64,000 nucleotides of DNA from JACVRW01 sp963734025 (lineage in GTDB: Bacteria > Actinomycetota > Thermoleophilia > Solirubrobacterales > Thermoleophilaceae). Below the pieces are notes generated by a model, which saw nothing but the letters and a program-made list of their open reading frames with translations, was not told the origin of the DNA and searched no databases. This document shows positions 50,156 through 58,756 of the stretch, in pieces. Made by a program: the position numbers and the translations under genes. The number at the start of each line of letters is the position of its first letter. The first letter of the stretch is position 1. The stretch covers positions 310,001-374,000 of the forward strand of contig CAVTFR010000015.1 of the NCBI GenBank assembly GCA_963734025.1, given 5' to 3'.

Positions 50156-51700
50156 ATGGCGACTAGAGCGAGTACTGAGCCGGCGCCCGCCGTGGCGATC
50201 GACCCCGACGGAGGCGGCTCGATCGCCACGGTCGCGCCGCTTCGGCGGCCATCAGCCGCAGACCATGCTTCGCCGATTGCACGCCCTGGCGAGCTCCGCG
50301 CACGCATGCTCCGCCGGCTGCTGCTCGCCGGAGACATCGTGGCGTTGTGCTCCGCCTTCTTCCTGATTCAGCTCTCCGCGGGAGACCTCGCGCCTCATAA
50401 CCTGGCGCTCCTGGTCCTGAGCCTTCCGCTCTGGCTGCTGCTCGCCTACGGCCACCGGCTCTATCACCTCGACAGCTACCGCGCGGACTACAGCGCAGCG
50501 GACGAGATCGGGCCGGTTCTACAGATGGCCACGCTCTGGAGCTGGACCGTCTTGCTCGGCTTCATTGCGGTGAAGGGCGATGAGGTGGCCGTTTCGAAGA
50601 TCGCCTTGTTCTGGCTGCTGACGCTGATCCTCACCCTGGCGCTGCGCTCCGCCGCCCGCGCCTTTGCGAGACGGCAGGTCTGGTATCTGCAGAACGCGCT
50701 CATCATCGGTCCCGAGAACCAGGCGAGCGCGATCCTGCAGAAGATCATGCGCCACCGCGAATGGGGCATCAACATCGTCGCGTGCGTGTCGGGACCGGAC
50801 AAGAGGTTCCCCCCCACGCAGACCAACCGCTTGATGGATTTCGTGCCGGTGCTGGCCGGCGACGTGGACATCGCGGAACTGGTTCGGCGGCTCGATGTGG
50901 ACCGCGTGATGCTCACGCCGGCCCTGAGCGAGTCGCGAGGGCGTGTCGAGATCGTCTGGGAGCTGTCCGAGCTCGGAATCCACGTCGACCTCGTGCCGAG
51001 CTGGTCCGACGTGGTGGGCACCCGCTTCGAGGTGAACCAGATGGAGGGCATGCCGGTCCTTACGATGCCCCGTCCGCGCCTCCCGCGCTCATCGCTGCGG
51101 CTCAAGAGAGCGCTCGACCTCGCACTCGGGACGCTGGCGCTCATCGTGCTGGCGCCGGTGCTCGCGGCGTGCGCCATTGCGATCAAGCTCGACACGCCGG
51201 GACCGGTGTTCTTCCGCCAACGACGGATCGGCCGCGACGACAAGCCCTTCGAGGTCTTCAAGTTCCGCTCCATGCAGGCCGACGCCGACCGCAACAAGGA
51301 CGCCGTCGCCACGCTCAACTTCCACGGCGGCGGGAACGACAACGGGATGTTCAAGATCCGGGAGGATCCGCGAGTCACTCGCGTCGGTCGCTTCCTGAGG
51401 CGGTACTCGCTTGACGAGCTTCCGCAGCTCTTCAACATCCTGCGCGGGGAGATGAGCTGCGTCGGCCCGCGCCCGCTGATCGAGACGGAGGATCGCCAGA
51501 TCGAGGGCCGCTTCCGTCGCCGGCTGTCGCTGACACCCGGCCTTACCGGCCTCTGGCAGGCACACGGGCGCTCAGACATCCCGTTTGAGCAGATGGTCAA
51601 CCTGGACTTCCTCTACGTGACGAACTGGTCGCTATGGCTCGACGTGAAGCTCCTCATCAGGACGGCCTCCGCGGTCTTCCGGGGCACCGGCGCCTACTGA
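50156..51700 (+). CDS. polyprenyl-phosphate sugar-1-phosphate transferase (PHPT, initiating enzyme)
   Basis: 514 residues. The N-terminal part has four or five membrane helices (LLLAGDIVALCSAFFLIQL; LLVLSLPLWLLLAYGHRLYH), then a CoA-binding-like domain (NALIIGPENQASAILQKIM). The C-terminal bacterial sugar transferase domain has KRALDLALGTLALIVLAPVL, FFRQRRIGRDDKPFEVFKFR, LDELPQLFNILRGEMSCVGP and RPLIETE, with LTPGLTGLWQAHGRS. This is the WbaP/WcaJ-type enzyme that places the first sugar phosphate on undecaprenyl phosphate. It is the only initiating transferase recognised in the window, so both export systems may depend on it. Glucose versus galactose is not decidable. Confidence 0.93.
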   Translation: MATRASTEPAPAVAIDPDGGGSIATVAPLRRPSAADHASPIARPGELRARMLRRLLLAGDIVALCSAFFLIQLSAGDLAPHNLALLVLSLPLWLLLAYGHRLYHLDSYRADYSAADEIGPVLQMATLWSWTVLLGFIAVKGDEVAVSKIALFWLLTLILTLALRSAARAFARRQVWYLQNALIIGPENQASAILQKIMRHREWGINIVACVSGPDKRFPPTQTNRLMDFVPVLAGDVDIAELVRRLDVDRVMLTPALSESRGRVEIVWELSELGIHVDLVPSWSDVVGTRFEVNQMEGMPVLTMPRPRLPRSSLRLKRALDLALGTLALIVLAPVLAACAIAIKLDTPGPVFFRQRRIGRDDKPFEVFKFRSMQADADRNKDAVATLNFHGGGNDNGMFKIREDPRVTRVGRFLRRYSLDELPQLFNILRGEMSCVGPRPLIETEDRQIEGRFRRRLSLTPGLTGLWQAHGRSDIPFEQMVNLDFLYVTNWSLWLDVKLLIRTASAVFRGTGAY

Positions 51701-51847
51701 CCCCCAGAACTCGTCTACGCAGCTCCGCGAGCGGGTAGCGGCTCGCATGCCGGCGACCGCCGCCATTCCTCGACGAATGTCCGAAGTTCCACCTTTTGGC
51801 GCAAGGGCACAGGGTGAGATCTCGCCACGCCCGCGCGTTACTCAACC

Positions 51848-52930
51848 GTGAAGCCCTCCAAGGCGGTTATCCTCGCCCGCGAGCCCGCTGTCTCCGCAGA
51901 AGGAGACGCGGCAGCCTTCAGAGTCGGGGACTGGGAGGCTTCAGCGCCGGCGCTGCTGCCGGTGGCGAACCGGCCGCTGCTCGGCCATGCGCTCGACTGG
52001 CTGGCCGCCGCGGACATGCGCGACGTCGTGATCGTGACGGGCGACCGGCTCGCCGACGAGACCCGCGACACCCTCGACGGCGACTGGCCCTTCAAGCCGG
52101 CCTGGCACGTCCAGGAGCCCGGCGAGCGCCTCGGAGCGTCCCTCGCATCGCTCACGGAATTCCTCGACGGCGAGCCCTTTCTCCTTCATCTGGCGGACAG
52201 CCTCGCGCGGCAGAGCTTCCCGGCGCTGCTCGGAAGCGAGAAAGCGGGTCAACTTGACGCGGTGGTCGTGGTACACGGCTCCGAGCAGAGGCAGGAGTCC
52301 GTGGTCGACATTCGCGACCGCCTCGGTGGTGCCCGCGTCAACGGAGCGCCTGAGCTCGGGCGCTCGGCCACGGCGGGTGTCGCGGTGCTGGGCGCACGCG
52401 TCGCCGAGGAGGCAGCCGACCTCGACGCGTGGCCCGGCCGGGAGCTCAACGCCCTGGCCGAGCGTGTGATCGAGATCGGCGGCAACGTACGGGTATGCAA
52501 GGCGACCGGCTGGTGGCGCTTTGGCCGTGGAACGGAAGCCGCCCTCGAGGGCAACCGGTTCGCCCTCGAAGCCCTCGGCGAGGTCTCGGCCCGGGGCGAG
52601 GTCATCGACAGCACGATTCAGGGTGCGGTTTCGATCCACCCCACCGCCCGCATCGAGTCGAGCATCGTCCGCGGACCCGCGATCATCGGCGCGGGCGTCC
52701 GCCTGCGCGACGCCTATGTCGGCCCCTACACCTCGATCGGCAACGACGTGGTGATCGAGGGGGCCGAGGTCGAGCACTCGATCGTCATGCCGGAGGCATC
52801 CATCCGGCACCTCGGGGGCCGGCTCGAGGCGAGTGTTATCGGAAGCAATGCGCGGGTGTTTCGCGCCTTCCAATTGCCTCGAGCCTTGCGACTGAGCGTA
52901 GGACGCGGAGCAGAGGTCTCGCTGCCCTAG
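51848..52930 (+). CDS. sugar-1-phosphate nucleotidyltransferase-like protein with left-handed beta-helix
   Basis: 360 residues from a GTG at 51848. The N-terminal nucleotidyltransferase fold is recognisable (PALLPVANRPLLGHALDWLA, then DMRDVVIVTGDRL), but the first glycine-rich GGxGTR-type loop is replaced by AREPAVSAEGDAA, so catalytic competence is doubtful. The C-terminal third has hexapeptide repeats (TIQGAVSIHPTARIESSIVR; GAGVRLRDAYVGPYTSIGN; DVVIEGAEVEHSIVMPEASI) as in long RmlA/GlmU-like enzymes. It may make an NDP-sugar or act as a sugar-nucleotide sensor. It follows the initiating transferase by 147 bases with no gene in between. Confidence 0.75.
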   Translation: MKPSKAVILAREPAVSAEGDAAAFRVGDWEASAPALLPVANRPLLGHALDWLAAADMRDVVIVTGDRLADETRDTLDGDWPFKPAWHVQEPGERLGASLASLTEFLDGEPFLLHLADSLARQSFPALLGSEKAGQLDAVVVVHGSEQRQESVVDIRDRLGGARVNGAPELGRSATAGVAVLGARVAEEAADLDAWPGRELNALAERVIEIGGNVRVCKATGWWRFGRGTEAALEGNRFALEALGEVSARGEVIDSTIQGAVSIHPTARIESSIVRGPAIIGAGVRLRDAYVGPYTSIGNDVVIEGAEVEHSIVMPEASIRHLGGRLEASVIGSNARVFRAFQLPRALRLSVGRGAEVSLP

Positions 52931-53008
52931 TCTGGCAGCTTCGCCGTCACCCGCACGGGTTACGACGCTCGTCCAAAACTCCAACTTTCCTCCTTCGAAA
53001 ACAAAATA

Positions 53009-53053
53009 CTGGGGTCCCTACCCCAGCGCGCGATCCCCAGGGTGGGCGTAGGG
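53009..53053 (+). promoter_or_regulatory. overlapping alternative hairpins in the sigma-factor leader
   Basis: CTGGGGT (53009-53015) pairs with ACCCCAG (53020-53026) around CCCT. The loop CCCT plus the following A can instead pair with TAGGG at 53049-53053. The two folds exclude each other. An A-rich stretch (53000-53007) precedes. The region lies 70-115 bases upstream of the ECF sigma gene. Attenuation is possible but unproven; it could also be a weak terminator for the upstream gene. Confidence 0.35.
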
Positions 53054-53123
53054 TCGGATCCCGTGGCAGCTTGACCCGCCGCCACTGAAGCAGACGGTTC
53101 CCCCCCCCTCACACTCACACGAA

Positions 53124-53744
53124 ATGGCCCATACTCGCGAAGCGATACAGCCCCCGGCGGCCGCCGACGAGCGCCCGCCCACCCGCCGCACAGACCCCGG
53201 CGAGACCGAGCTCGTGCGCCGCGCCGTGGTCGCCCTCAAGCAGGGCGACCAGAGCGCGCTCCACTTCCTCTACGTCCGCTATGCCGATGATGTCTGCGGC
53301 TTCATCAGGAGCATCGTCCGAGACGAGCACGAGGCCGAGGACATCACCCATAACGTCTTCGCGAAGTTGATCACGGCGATTCACCGCTATGAGCCGCGCG
53401 AGGTGCCCTTCGCGGCCTGGATCCTGCGCGTGTCGCGCAACGCTGCGCTCGATCATCTGCGCGCCCGGCGGCAGATCCCCTTCGAAGAGGTCCGCACGAC
53501 CGACGAGGGCCACGAGCAGGTCGGCTTCGACCGCTCGCAGTCGCTGCGTGAGGCCTTCCACCGGCTGCCTCAGGATCAGCGCGAGGTGCTCGTACTGCGC
53601 CATATCGCGGGTCTCTCGCCGAGCGAGATCGCCCTCCGGATCGGCAAGACCGAGAGCTCGGTACACGGCCTGCATCACCGCGGCCGCGGCGCCCTCCAGG
53701 CAGCGCTACGGGAGCTCGAGGCGGCTCCCGTCATCGCCGGCTAG
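53124..53744 (+). CDS. ECF-type sigma-70 factor
   Basis: 206 residues. Region 2 contains FLYVRYADDVCGFIRSIV and DEHEAEDITHNVFAKLITAI, then PFAAWILRVSRNAALDHLRA. Region 4 has LREAFHRLPQDQREVLVLRH and GLSPSEIALRIGKTESSVHG. Both domains are complete. No anti-sigma gene adjoins it. Its TAG stop lies in a CTAG tetramer shared with the stop of the convergent small gene. The N-terminal 25 residues are Pro/Arg-rich and probably disordered. Confidence 0.93.
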   Translation: MAHTREAIQPPAAADERPPTRRTDPGETELVRRAVVALKQGDQSALHFLYVRYADDVCGFIRSIVRDEHEAEDITHNVFAKLITAIHRYEPREVPFAAWILRVSRNAALDHLRARRQIPFEEVRTTDEGHEQVGFDRSQSLREAFHRLPQDQREVLVLRHIAGLSPSEIALRIGKTESSVHGLHHRGRGALQAALRELEAAPVIAG

Positions 53745-54109
53745 GCGACTTCGGCCCAGCCCCCTGCCGCCCAGACCCGCGCCGCCGCGCGGCCCGAGTC
53801 CAGGTCCGCGGCCAGCTGCAGGGCGATCCGGGGAAACAGTTGCGCGACCGTTATGCCCTCGGCGTACGCCTCGCGCTCGAGCGCCACCCAGCTACTGGGC
53901 TCGAGCGCCACGGTCAACGCGCGCGGCCACTCCGCCGGTGGCTCGCCGAGGAAGCTGGATGTGCGGCGGCCGCACGCGATTCCCAGGTGGTAATGCACGG
54001 CCATTGCCAGGAACTCGCCGGGGGTCACCCCGAGAGCGTCGGCCTGGTACTCGACCGCGTCGATTCCGAAGCCTTCCAGAAGGAGTGGGATACGGCGCCT
54101 TGACACCAT
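53741..54109 (-). CDS. small protein of unknown function, DLDSGRAA family copy A
   Basis: 122 residues from the Met at 54109 (MVSRRRIPLLLEGFGIDAVE); the longer frame enters the LAL gene. Features are GVTPGEFLAMAVHYHLGIAC and the C-terminal motif LQLAADLDSGRAAARV. The latter recurs in the small gene at 57.05-57.42 kb on the other side of the LAL regulator (YLADRDSGRAAWRV). The short strand-helix-helix layout could be a ribbon-helix-helix-like DNA- or protein-binding domain; this is inference. It lies 37 bases downstream of the LAL gene on the same strand, so co-transcription is likely. Confidence 0.65.
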   Translation of the reverse strand: MVSRRRIPLLLEGFGIDAVEYQADALGVTPGEFLAMAVHYHLGIACGRRTSSFLGEPPAEWPRALTVALEPSSWVALEREAYAEGITVAQLFPRIALQLAADLDSGRAAARVWAAGGWAEVA

Positions 54110-54146
54110 CCATCTCCTATATCGGCAGGAACGCCGAAAACTTGCG

Positions 54147-57005
54147 TCAGCTCTCGAGCAGATCGCGCAATCGCTCACGCGAGTCAACGTCCAGCTTGCG
54201 GAAGCTGTGACCCAGATGCCATTCGACCGTCTTGACCGTGACGACGAGCTGGTCGGCGATCTGGCGGTTCGAGAAGCCCCGCGCGGCGAGCAGGGCGACC
54301 TGGCGCTCGCGCTCCGTCAGTGCGTCTACGCCTGAGAGGGCGGTCCGCCGCGGACGCGCACCGGCGGTCTTCGCCTCGTTCTTCGCGCGTACCACGAGGG
54401 CCTCGGCGCCGCAGCGCTGGGCAAGGTCGAGGCCGAGGCGAAGCGGCTGGCGGGCGTCCCGGCGCCGCCCGGAGCGGCGCAGGGCGGCGCCGAACTCGAC
54501 GAGAGTGCGCGCCCGTTCCAGCGCGGCCTGTGAGCTCTCCAGCCGGAGGACGGCAGCCTCGAGCGCCTCGAGCCCCTTCTCGGGGCCGCGGATCATGCCG
54601 AGCCCGCGCATTGCACGGCCGATCGCCCCGGGGGCGCCGAACGCCTCCGCCAGTTCGAGCTCACGCTCGGCGAGCTCGTTCGCCTCCGCGTGCATCCCCA
54701 GCATCGCGCAGGCAATCGCCGCGCCCGAGCGCCAGGGAGAGAAGGCCGGGTTGTCGGCCCCGGCCGCCGCGCCGAGCTCTCCGCAGAGGCGGTAGTCGGC
54801 GAGCGCTGCCTCGATGTCGCCTTCCAGGAAAGCCAGCCGGGCACGCGTGCCCAGCACTGCGTTCCAAATCGGTGCGTGCCGGGCGGGCCCCTTCTCGGCC
54901 GCGGCTAGGTGCCGGCGGGCGGTTCGAAGGTCGCCGCGCTCTATCAGGCAGTTCGCGAGCACGATGCGCGCGCCGGTCAGGCTGAGCCGCCAGCCGTGCC
55001 GTTCCACCGCGAGCGCCTGGCGTGCATCCGCGGCCGCGTCCGGGATGCGCCCGCGCAGCAGGATCGCGATCGAGCGCATATGCGAGGCGTTCGCGAAGCC
55101 GAGCACCGAGCCGCGCGTGCGCGCGTCCTCGACTGCGGCCGTGAGCGCGGCCTCAGCGGTCTGCAGGTCCTCGGCGATCGACAGCGCGAAGGCGGGCAGG
55201 TAGTAGACGGCGCCGTCCGCGGTCTCGTCCTCGAGCAGTGCTCCCCGGGCCAACGCGCGCTCGGCCAGATCACGAACCTCGGCGCTCGGCCGGCCGCGGA
55301 TGGCGCCCTCCATGGCGTGAACGGCGAGCAGCGCCCGCTTGCCCGCGTGATCGGCGTCCTCCGGCGGCTCGCCGAGCAGCGGCCGGCCGTCCGGCTCCGC
55401 GTTCCCGAAGAGCGCGGTGCTCGCGCGGGCGGCGCGCAGCCGGCCGGTCAGCTCGTCGTCCTCCTCGCCCGCCTGCTCGAGGGCGAGATCGAGGATCATC
55501 TTGGCCTCCTCCTGCCTACCGAGCGCGAGCAGGGCCCGGCCCGCGTCGAGCGCGCTGCCGAGCTGCTCGGGGACGGCCGTCACGGACTCCACGGCCTCGC
55601 TGAGCCGGCCGGCCGCCTCGGGCTCGCCGGCGGTGGCTTCCGCGCAGCCCAGCTCGAAGACAACGTGCGCGCGCAGACGCCGCGGGGGCGGCTCCTCGAG
55701 CGCCCGGCGCAGATAGCGGACGGCCTCGGCAGGCCGGCCCGCGCCGAGCGAGCCTGCGGCCGCCTCGCACAACGCCTCGACGGCCCAGCCGCTGCCGCTT
55801 CGCGTGGCCGCCATCAGGTGGGCTGCGATGCGATGAGACGCCGCGTCCTCGGACGCAAGAATCCGTGAGGCGCGCCGGTGCAGCGTCGCCCGCTCGATCG
55901 GGGACAGGGTGGCGGCGATCGCCGTCGCGACCGCGGGCTGCGTGAAGGAGAGCGGCTCGTGTCCGCTCAGCAGCCCGGATGCGATCAGGCTGTCCGCGAT
56001 CGTGGCGGCCTGCTCCGAGTCAAGCCTCGCGAGGGCCGCCACATGACGAAGCTCCGCGCCCGGTCCAAGTATCGCCACCGCCTTGAGCAGGCCCGGCGCG
56101 CGGGAATCGGCGCCGTTCGCCTGCCCGAATGCCCAGTCGGAGACGCTGGCGGGCGCCAGCGAGCGCACGTCGGCCGCGGTCATACCGGCCGAGCCGTCAC
56201 CCAAGACGAGCTCGCCGGCGAGCGCGTCGATCAAGAGCGGGTTCCCCGCGGATGCGTGGTGGATGGCGCGACAGGCGCTCTCGGGGGCGCCCGGCAGCCA
56301 GGCCTCACGCACGCGGCGGGCGGTGCCCTCGGGGCCGAGCGGGCCGAGCGTCACTCGTCTCGTGGCCGGATGGCGAGCGATCTCGGTGACGAGCGGGTCG
56401 GCCTGGAGGGCCGGCAGCGCGCCGGTCGTGAGCACGAGCGCGACCGGCAGGTCCTCGAGCCGGGCGCCGAGGTGGAGCAGAAAGCGAAGGCTCGCCTCGT
56501 CGGCATGGTCGACGTCGTCCACCGCCAGCAGCAGCGGCCCACGCGCGGCGAGTTTCGCGGAGAGCCGGTAGAGGTCGTGCAGGACCTCGAAGGACGGCTC
56601 CGAGAAGACCGACCGCGGGCCCGCCTCGAAGAGCGGCAGAGCCTGTCGTGCCGAACCGCTCAGCAGCCTCGCCCGCTCCTCCTCTCCCTCGCGCGCGAGC
56701 CTTGCCTCGAAGAGCTGCAACACGACGCCGAAGCCGAAATCCCGCTCGTGGCGCTGACCAGAGGCGGTGAGCACGTCCATCCCAAGTTCGTCGCCGTGGG
56801 CGCGGACCGAGGTAAGAAGTGTGGTCTTGCCGAACCCTTCCACCCCCTCCAGCAGGACGATGCTCCCCTGGCCGGCGCATGCGGCCGCGAGTGCATGGGC
56901 GGCGAGCCCCCAGGGCTCGTCGCGGTCGATCAGGGCAAGGGGGAACCCCGCATCGACTCGTCGCGCCGGGCGCGAGCCCGCCCCCAAAGCGCGTGGGCCA
57001 TTCAC
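54147..57005 (-). CDS. LAL-type transcriptional regulator (AAA ATPase + TPR-like + LuxR HTH)
   Basis: 952 residues from a GTG at 57005. The N-terminal ATPase has Walker A LLEGVEGFGKTTLL at about 51-64 and Walker B LLLAVDDVDHADEASLRFLL. The central 550 residues are helical repeats typical of MalT/LAL sensors. The last 65 residues carry the LuxR HTH (LTERERQVALLAARGFSNRQ; VVTVKTVEWHLGHSFRKLDV). Such regulators bind an inducer through the repeats and ATP through the N-domain. It is flanked by two related small genes on the same strand. The inducer and targets are unknown. Confidence 0.93.
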   Translation of the reverse strand: MNGPRALGAGSRPARRVDAGFPLALIDRDEPWGLAAHALAAACAGQGSIVLLEGVEGFGKTTLLTSVRAHGDELGMDVLTASGQRHERDFGFGVVLQLFEARLAREGEEERARLLSGSARQALPLFEAGPRSVFSEPSFEVLHDLYRLSAKLAARGPLLLAVDDVDHADEASLRFLLHLGARLEDLPVALVLTTGALPALQADPLVTEIARHPATRRVTLGPLGPEGTARRVREAWLPGAPESACRAIHHASAGNPLLIDALAGELVLGDGSAGMTAADVRSLAPASVSDWAFGQANGADSRAPGLLKAVAILGPGAELRHVAALARLDSEQAATIADSLIASGLLSGHEPLSFTQPAVATAIAATLSPIERATLHRRASRILASEDAASHRIAAHLMAATRSGSGWAVEALCEAAAGSLGAGRPAEAVRYLRRALEEPPPRRLRAHVVFELGCAEATAGEPEAAGRLSEAVESVTAVPEQLGSALDAGRALLALGRQEEAKMILDLALEQAGEEDDELTGRLRAARASTALFGNAEPDGRPLLGEPPEDADHAGKRALLAVHAMEGAIRGRPSAEVRDLAERALARGALLEDETADGAVYYLPAFALSIAEDLQTAEAALTAAVEDARTRGSVLGFANASHMRSIAILLRGRIPDAAADARQALAVERHGWRLSLTGARIVLANCLIERGDLRTARRHLAAAEKGPARHAPIWNAVLGTRARLAFLEGDIEAALADYRLCGELGAAAGADNPAFSPWRSGAAIACAMLGMHAEANELAERELELAEAFGAPGAIGRAMRGLGMIRGPEKGLEALEAAVLRLESSQAALERARTLVEFGAALRRSGRRRDARQPLRLGLDLAQRCGAEALVVRAKNEAKTAGARPRRTALSGVDALTERERQVALLAARGFSNRQIADQLVVTVKTVEWHLGHSFRKLDVDSRERLRDLLES

Positions 57006-57048
57006 CCGTCCAGACTAAGCGCGGTCCGCCAACCGCGCAAACCGCCGG

Positions 57049-57423
57049 CTATCTGCGTGGGTTCTTGCGCTCCTCGACCGCCCCGCTGACCCGCTCCGCG
57101 AGTCGTCCCCCGTCCAGATCGGCCAGGTAGTAGTGCAGCGCGTGCTCTGCCAGTCGCGACGGCTCGACGCCCTGGCCGGTCGCTTCCTCGCGCAGGGCGG
57201 CGAAGGTTTCGTCGTCCACGTCGATCTGGAGTCCGTCGACATTCGGGGACGTCCGCGCGAAGCGCGGCACACGCCAGGCCGCCCGGCCGCTGTCACGGTC
57301 GGCGAGGTAGTACAGGGAGGCCGTGCGGACGATCGTACCGGTCGAATTGCGGTGCTCCTCGGCGAATTCGGACAGGGCCTTCCGTCCGAAGGTGTCCAGC
57401 CGAAGCGTCATGCTCTTAGTCAT
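57049..57423 (-). CDS. small protein of unknown function, DLDSGRAA family copy B
   Basis: 124 residues from the ATG at 57423 (AGAGG about 9 bases upstream). It has two similar halves: MTLRLDTFGRKALSEFAEEH ... YLADRDSGRAAWRVPRFART and LQIDVDDETFAALREEATGQ ... YLADLDGGRLAERV. Each half starts with a short beta strand followed by two helices, the arrangement of ribbon-helix-helix domains. A tandem of two such domains in one chain is notable. It precedes the LAL gene by 43 bases on the same strand and is likely in its operon. Copy A on the far side has one half-like unit. Confidence 0.68.
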   Translation of the reverse strand: MTKSMTLRLDTFGRKALSEFAEEHRNSTGTIVRTASLYYLADRDSGRAAWRVPRFARTSPNVDGLQIDVDDETFAALREEATGQGVEPSRLAEHALHYYLADLDGGRLAERVSGAVEERKNPRR

Positions 57424-57758
57424 CCAGGCGACCTCTGGTGGGACGAGTGCGTCGAGGGGCTTCGACCCACGCTCATGTAAAAAGTACTCCACCACCCCGT
57501 GGGAAACGAACGCCGCCAGGGCGAGACCGTATGCGCGAATGGGCCGTTTCCCAACCTTCACGCGGGTTCTGGATGGACGGAGGGAGGGGATGCCCCCTCC
57601 CCCCGTCCGACGGGTCCAGATCAGGGCGCCGAAGCGCCCTGCCAGGGCGCGGGCCGCAAACGTGCCGCCGCCGGGCGGCCCGGAGGGCCCGCACCAGATG
57701 AACGCCCTTTCCACTCGTTTTCTTGCGGCCGGCGTAACTCGAACGCGGGATAGGGTTC
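57424..57758. other. 335-base divergent intergenic region
   Basis: Lies between the minus-strand small gene and the plus-strand lipid-kinase-like gene. The longer open frames that cross it are low-complexity Arg/Gly/Pro and look non-coding. It contains an 8-bp perfect hairpin CAGGGCGC-CGAA-GCGCCCTG (57622-57641) with no T run on either side, and an AT-richer patch TGTAAAAAGTACT near 57476-57488. I see no clear promoter hexamers. Confidence 0.4.
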
Positions 57759-58752
57759 GTGTCCGCCGTGGAGACCACACTCGAACGCGCGGAGGACCTC
57801 GCCGAGCGGCTGCTTCCGGCTCGCACTCCGAAGCGGCGGATGCTCGTGATCGTCAATCCGTACGCGACCACCGTCTCGGACCGGCTTCGCAATCTCGTCG
57901 TCTACGCGCTCCAGTCGCGCTACTCGGTCCATGCGATCGACACCCAGGAGCGCAACCACGCAACCCGGCTCTGCCGCGAGGCCGCGCGCGAGGGCTACGA
58001 CGTCGTGGTGGCCTTCGGCGGAGACGGCACAGTGAACGAGGCGGCCAACGGGCTCGCCGGGTCAGAGACCCCGCTCACCGCCCTGCCCGGTGGCTCCACG
58101 AACGTCTGGGCCCGACTGCTCGGGATCCCGAATGACGTGGTCGACGCCACCGAGCACCTCCTGCGCATGGCGGACGAGTGGCGCCCGCGCCCCGTCGACC
58201 TCGGCAGGGTCGACGACCGCCGCTTCGTGTTCTCCGCCGGCGTGGGGCTCGACGCCAGCGTCGTCAAGAACGTCGACGAGCACCCGTACCGGAAGCGTCG
58301 CTTCGGCGCCTGGTACTACGGCTACACCGCCCTCGCCACCTTCAACCGCAAGTACCTCGTCAACCCGCCGCGCGTGCGCGTGACGGCAAACGGGCGCGAG
58401 CTGCGGGGCGTGACGGTGGTCGTCCAGAACGCGGAGCTCTTCACCTACTTCCGTCAGTACCCGATCCGAGTGATCGAGCCGGCCGGGCTGCGACACGGGC
58501 TCGATCTCGGTCGGCGTCCTGAAGCGCGCGACCGTGCTGGAGCTGCCGATGCTTGTGCCGGGGCTCCTGTCCGGCAACGCGCGCCGGGTGATGCGCAACC
58601 GCCAGGTCGAGCCGCTGCCGGAGGTGTCGATCGCCAGGGTCGAGGCGCTCGACGACCGCCCCTTCCCCGTGCAGGTCGACGGCGACTACATCGGCGACTT
58701 CTCGGACGTGGAGTTCGGGGTGAGCCCCCGCGGCTTGCTGGCCGTGGCTTGA
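57759..58752 (+). CDS. diacylglycerol/sphingosine kinase-family lipid kinase, one frame break
   Basis: From a GTG at 57759. RRMLVIVNPYATTVSDRLRN and VVVAFGGDGTVNEAANGLAG (GGDGT nucleotide-binding motif) are followed by TALPGGSTNVWARLLGIPND, the conserved second motif, and GAWYYGYTALATF. Near 58492 the frame changes: after EPAGL one extra base shifts to another frame, where SISVGVLKRATVLELPMLVP and PFPVQVDGDYIGDF complete the usual C-terminal beta domain to a TGA at 58752. Repaired length is about 330 residues, normal for the DagK/YegS family, which phosphorylates membrane lipids. It ends 4 bases from the convergent rel gene. Confidence 0.82.
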
Positions 58753-58756
58753 CGCG

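Noticed and set aside
57622..57641. Hairpin as a terminator
   Set aside because: No T run on either side and it lies in a divergent promoter region rather than after a gene.
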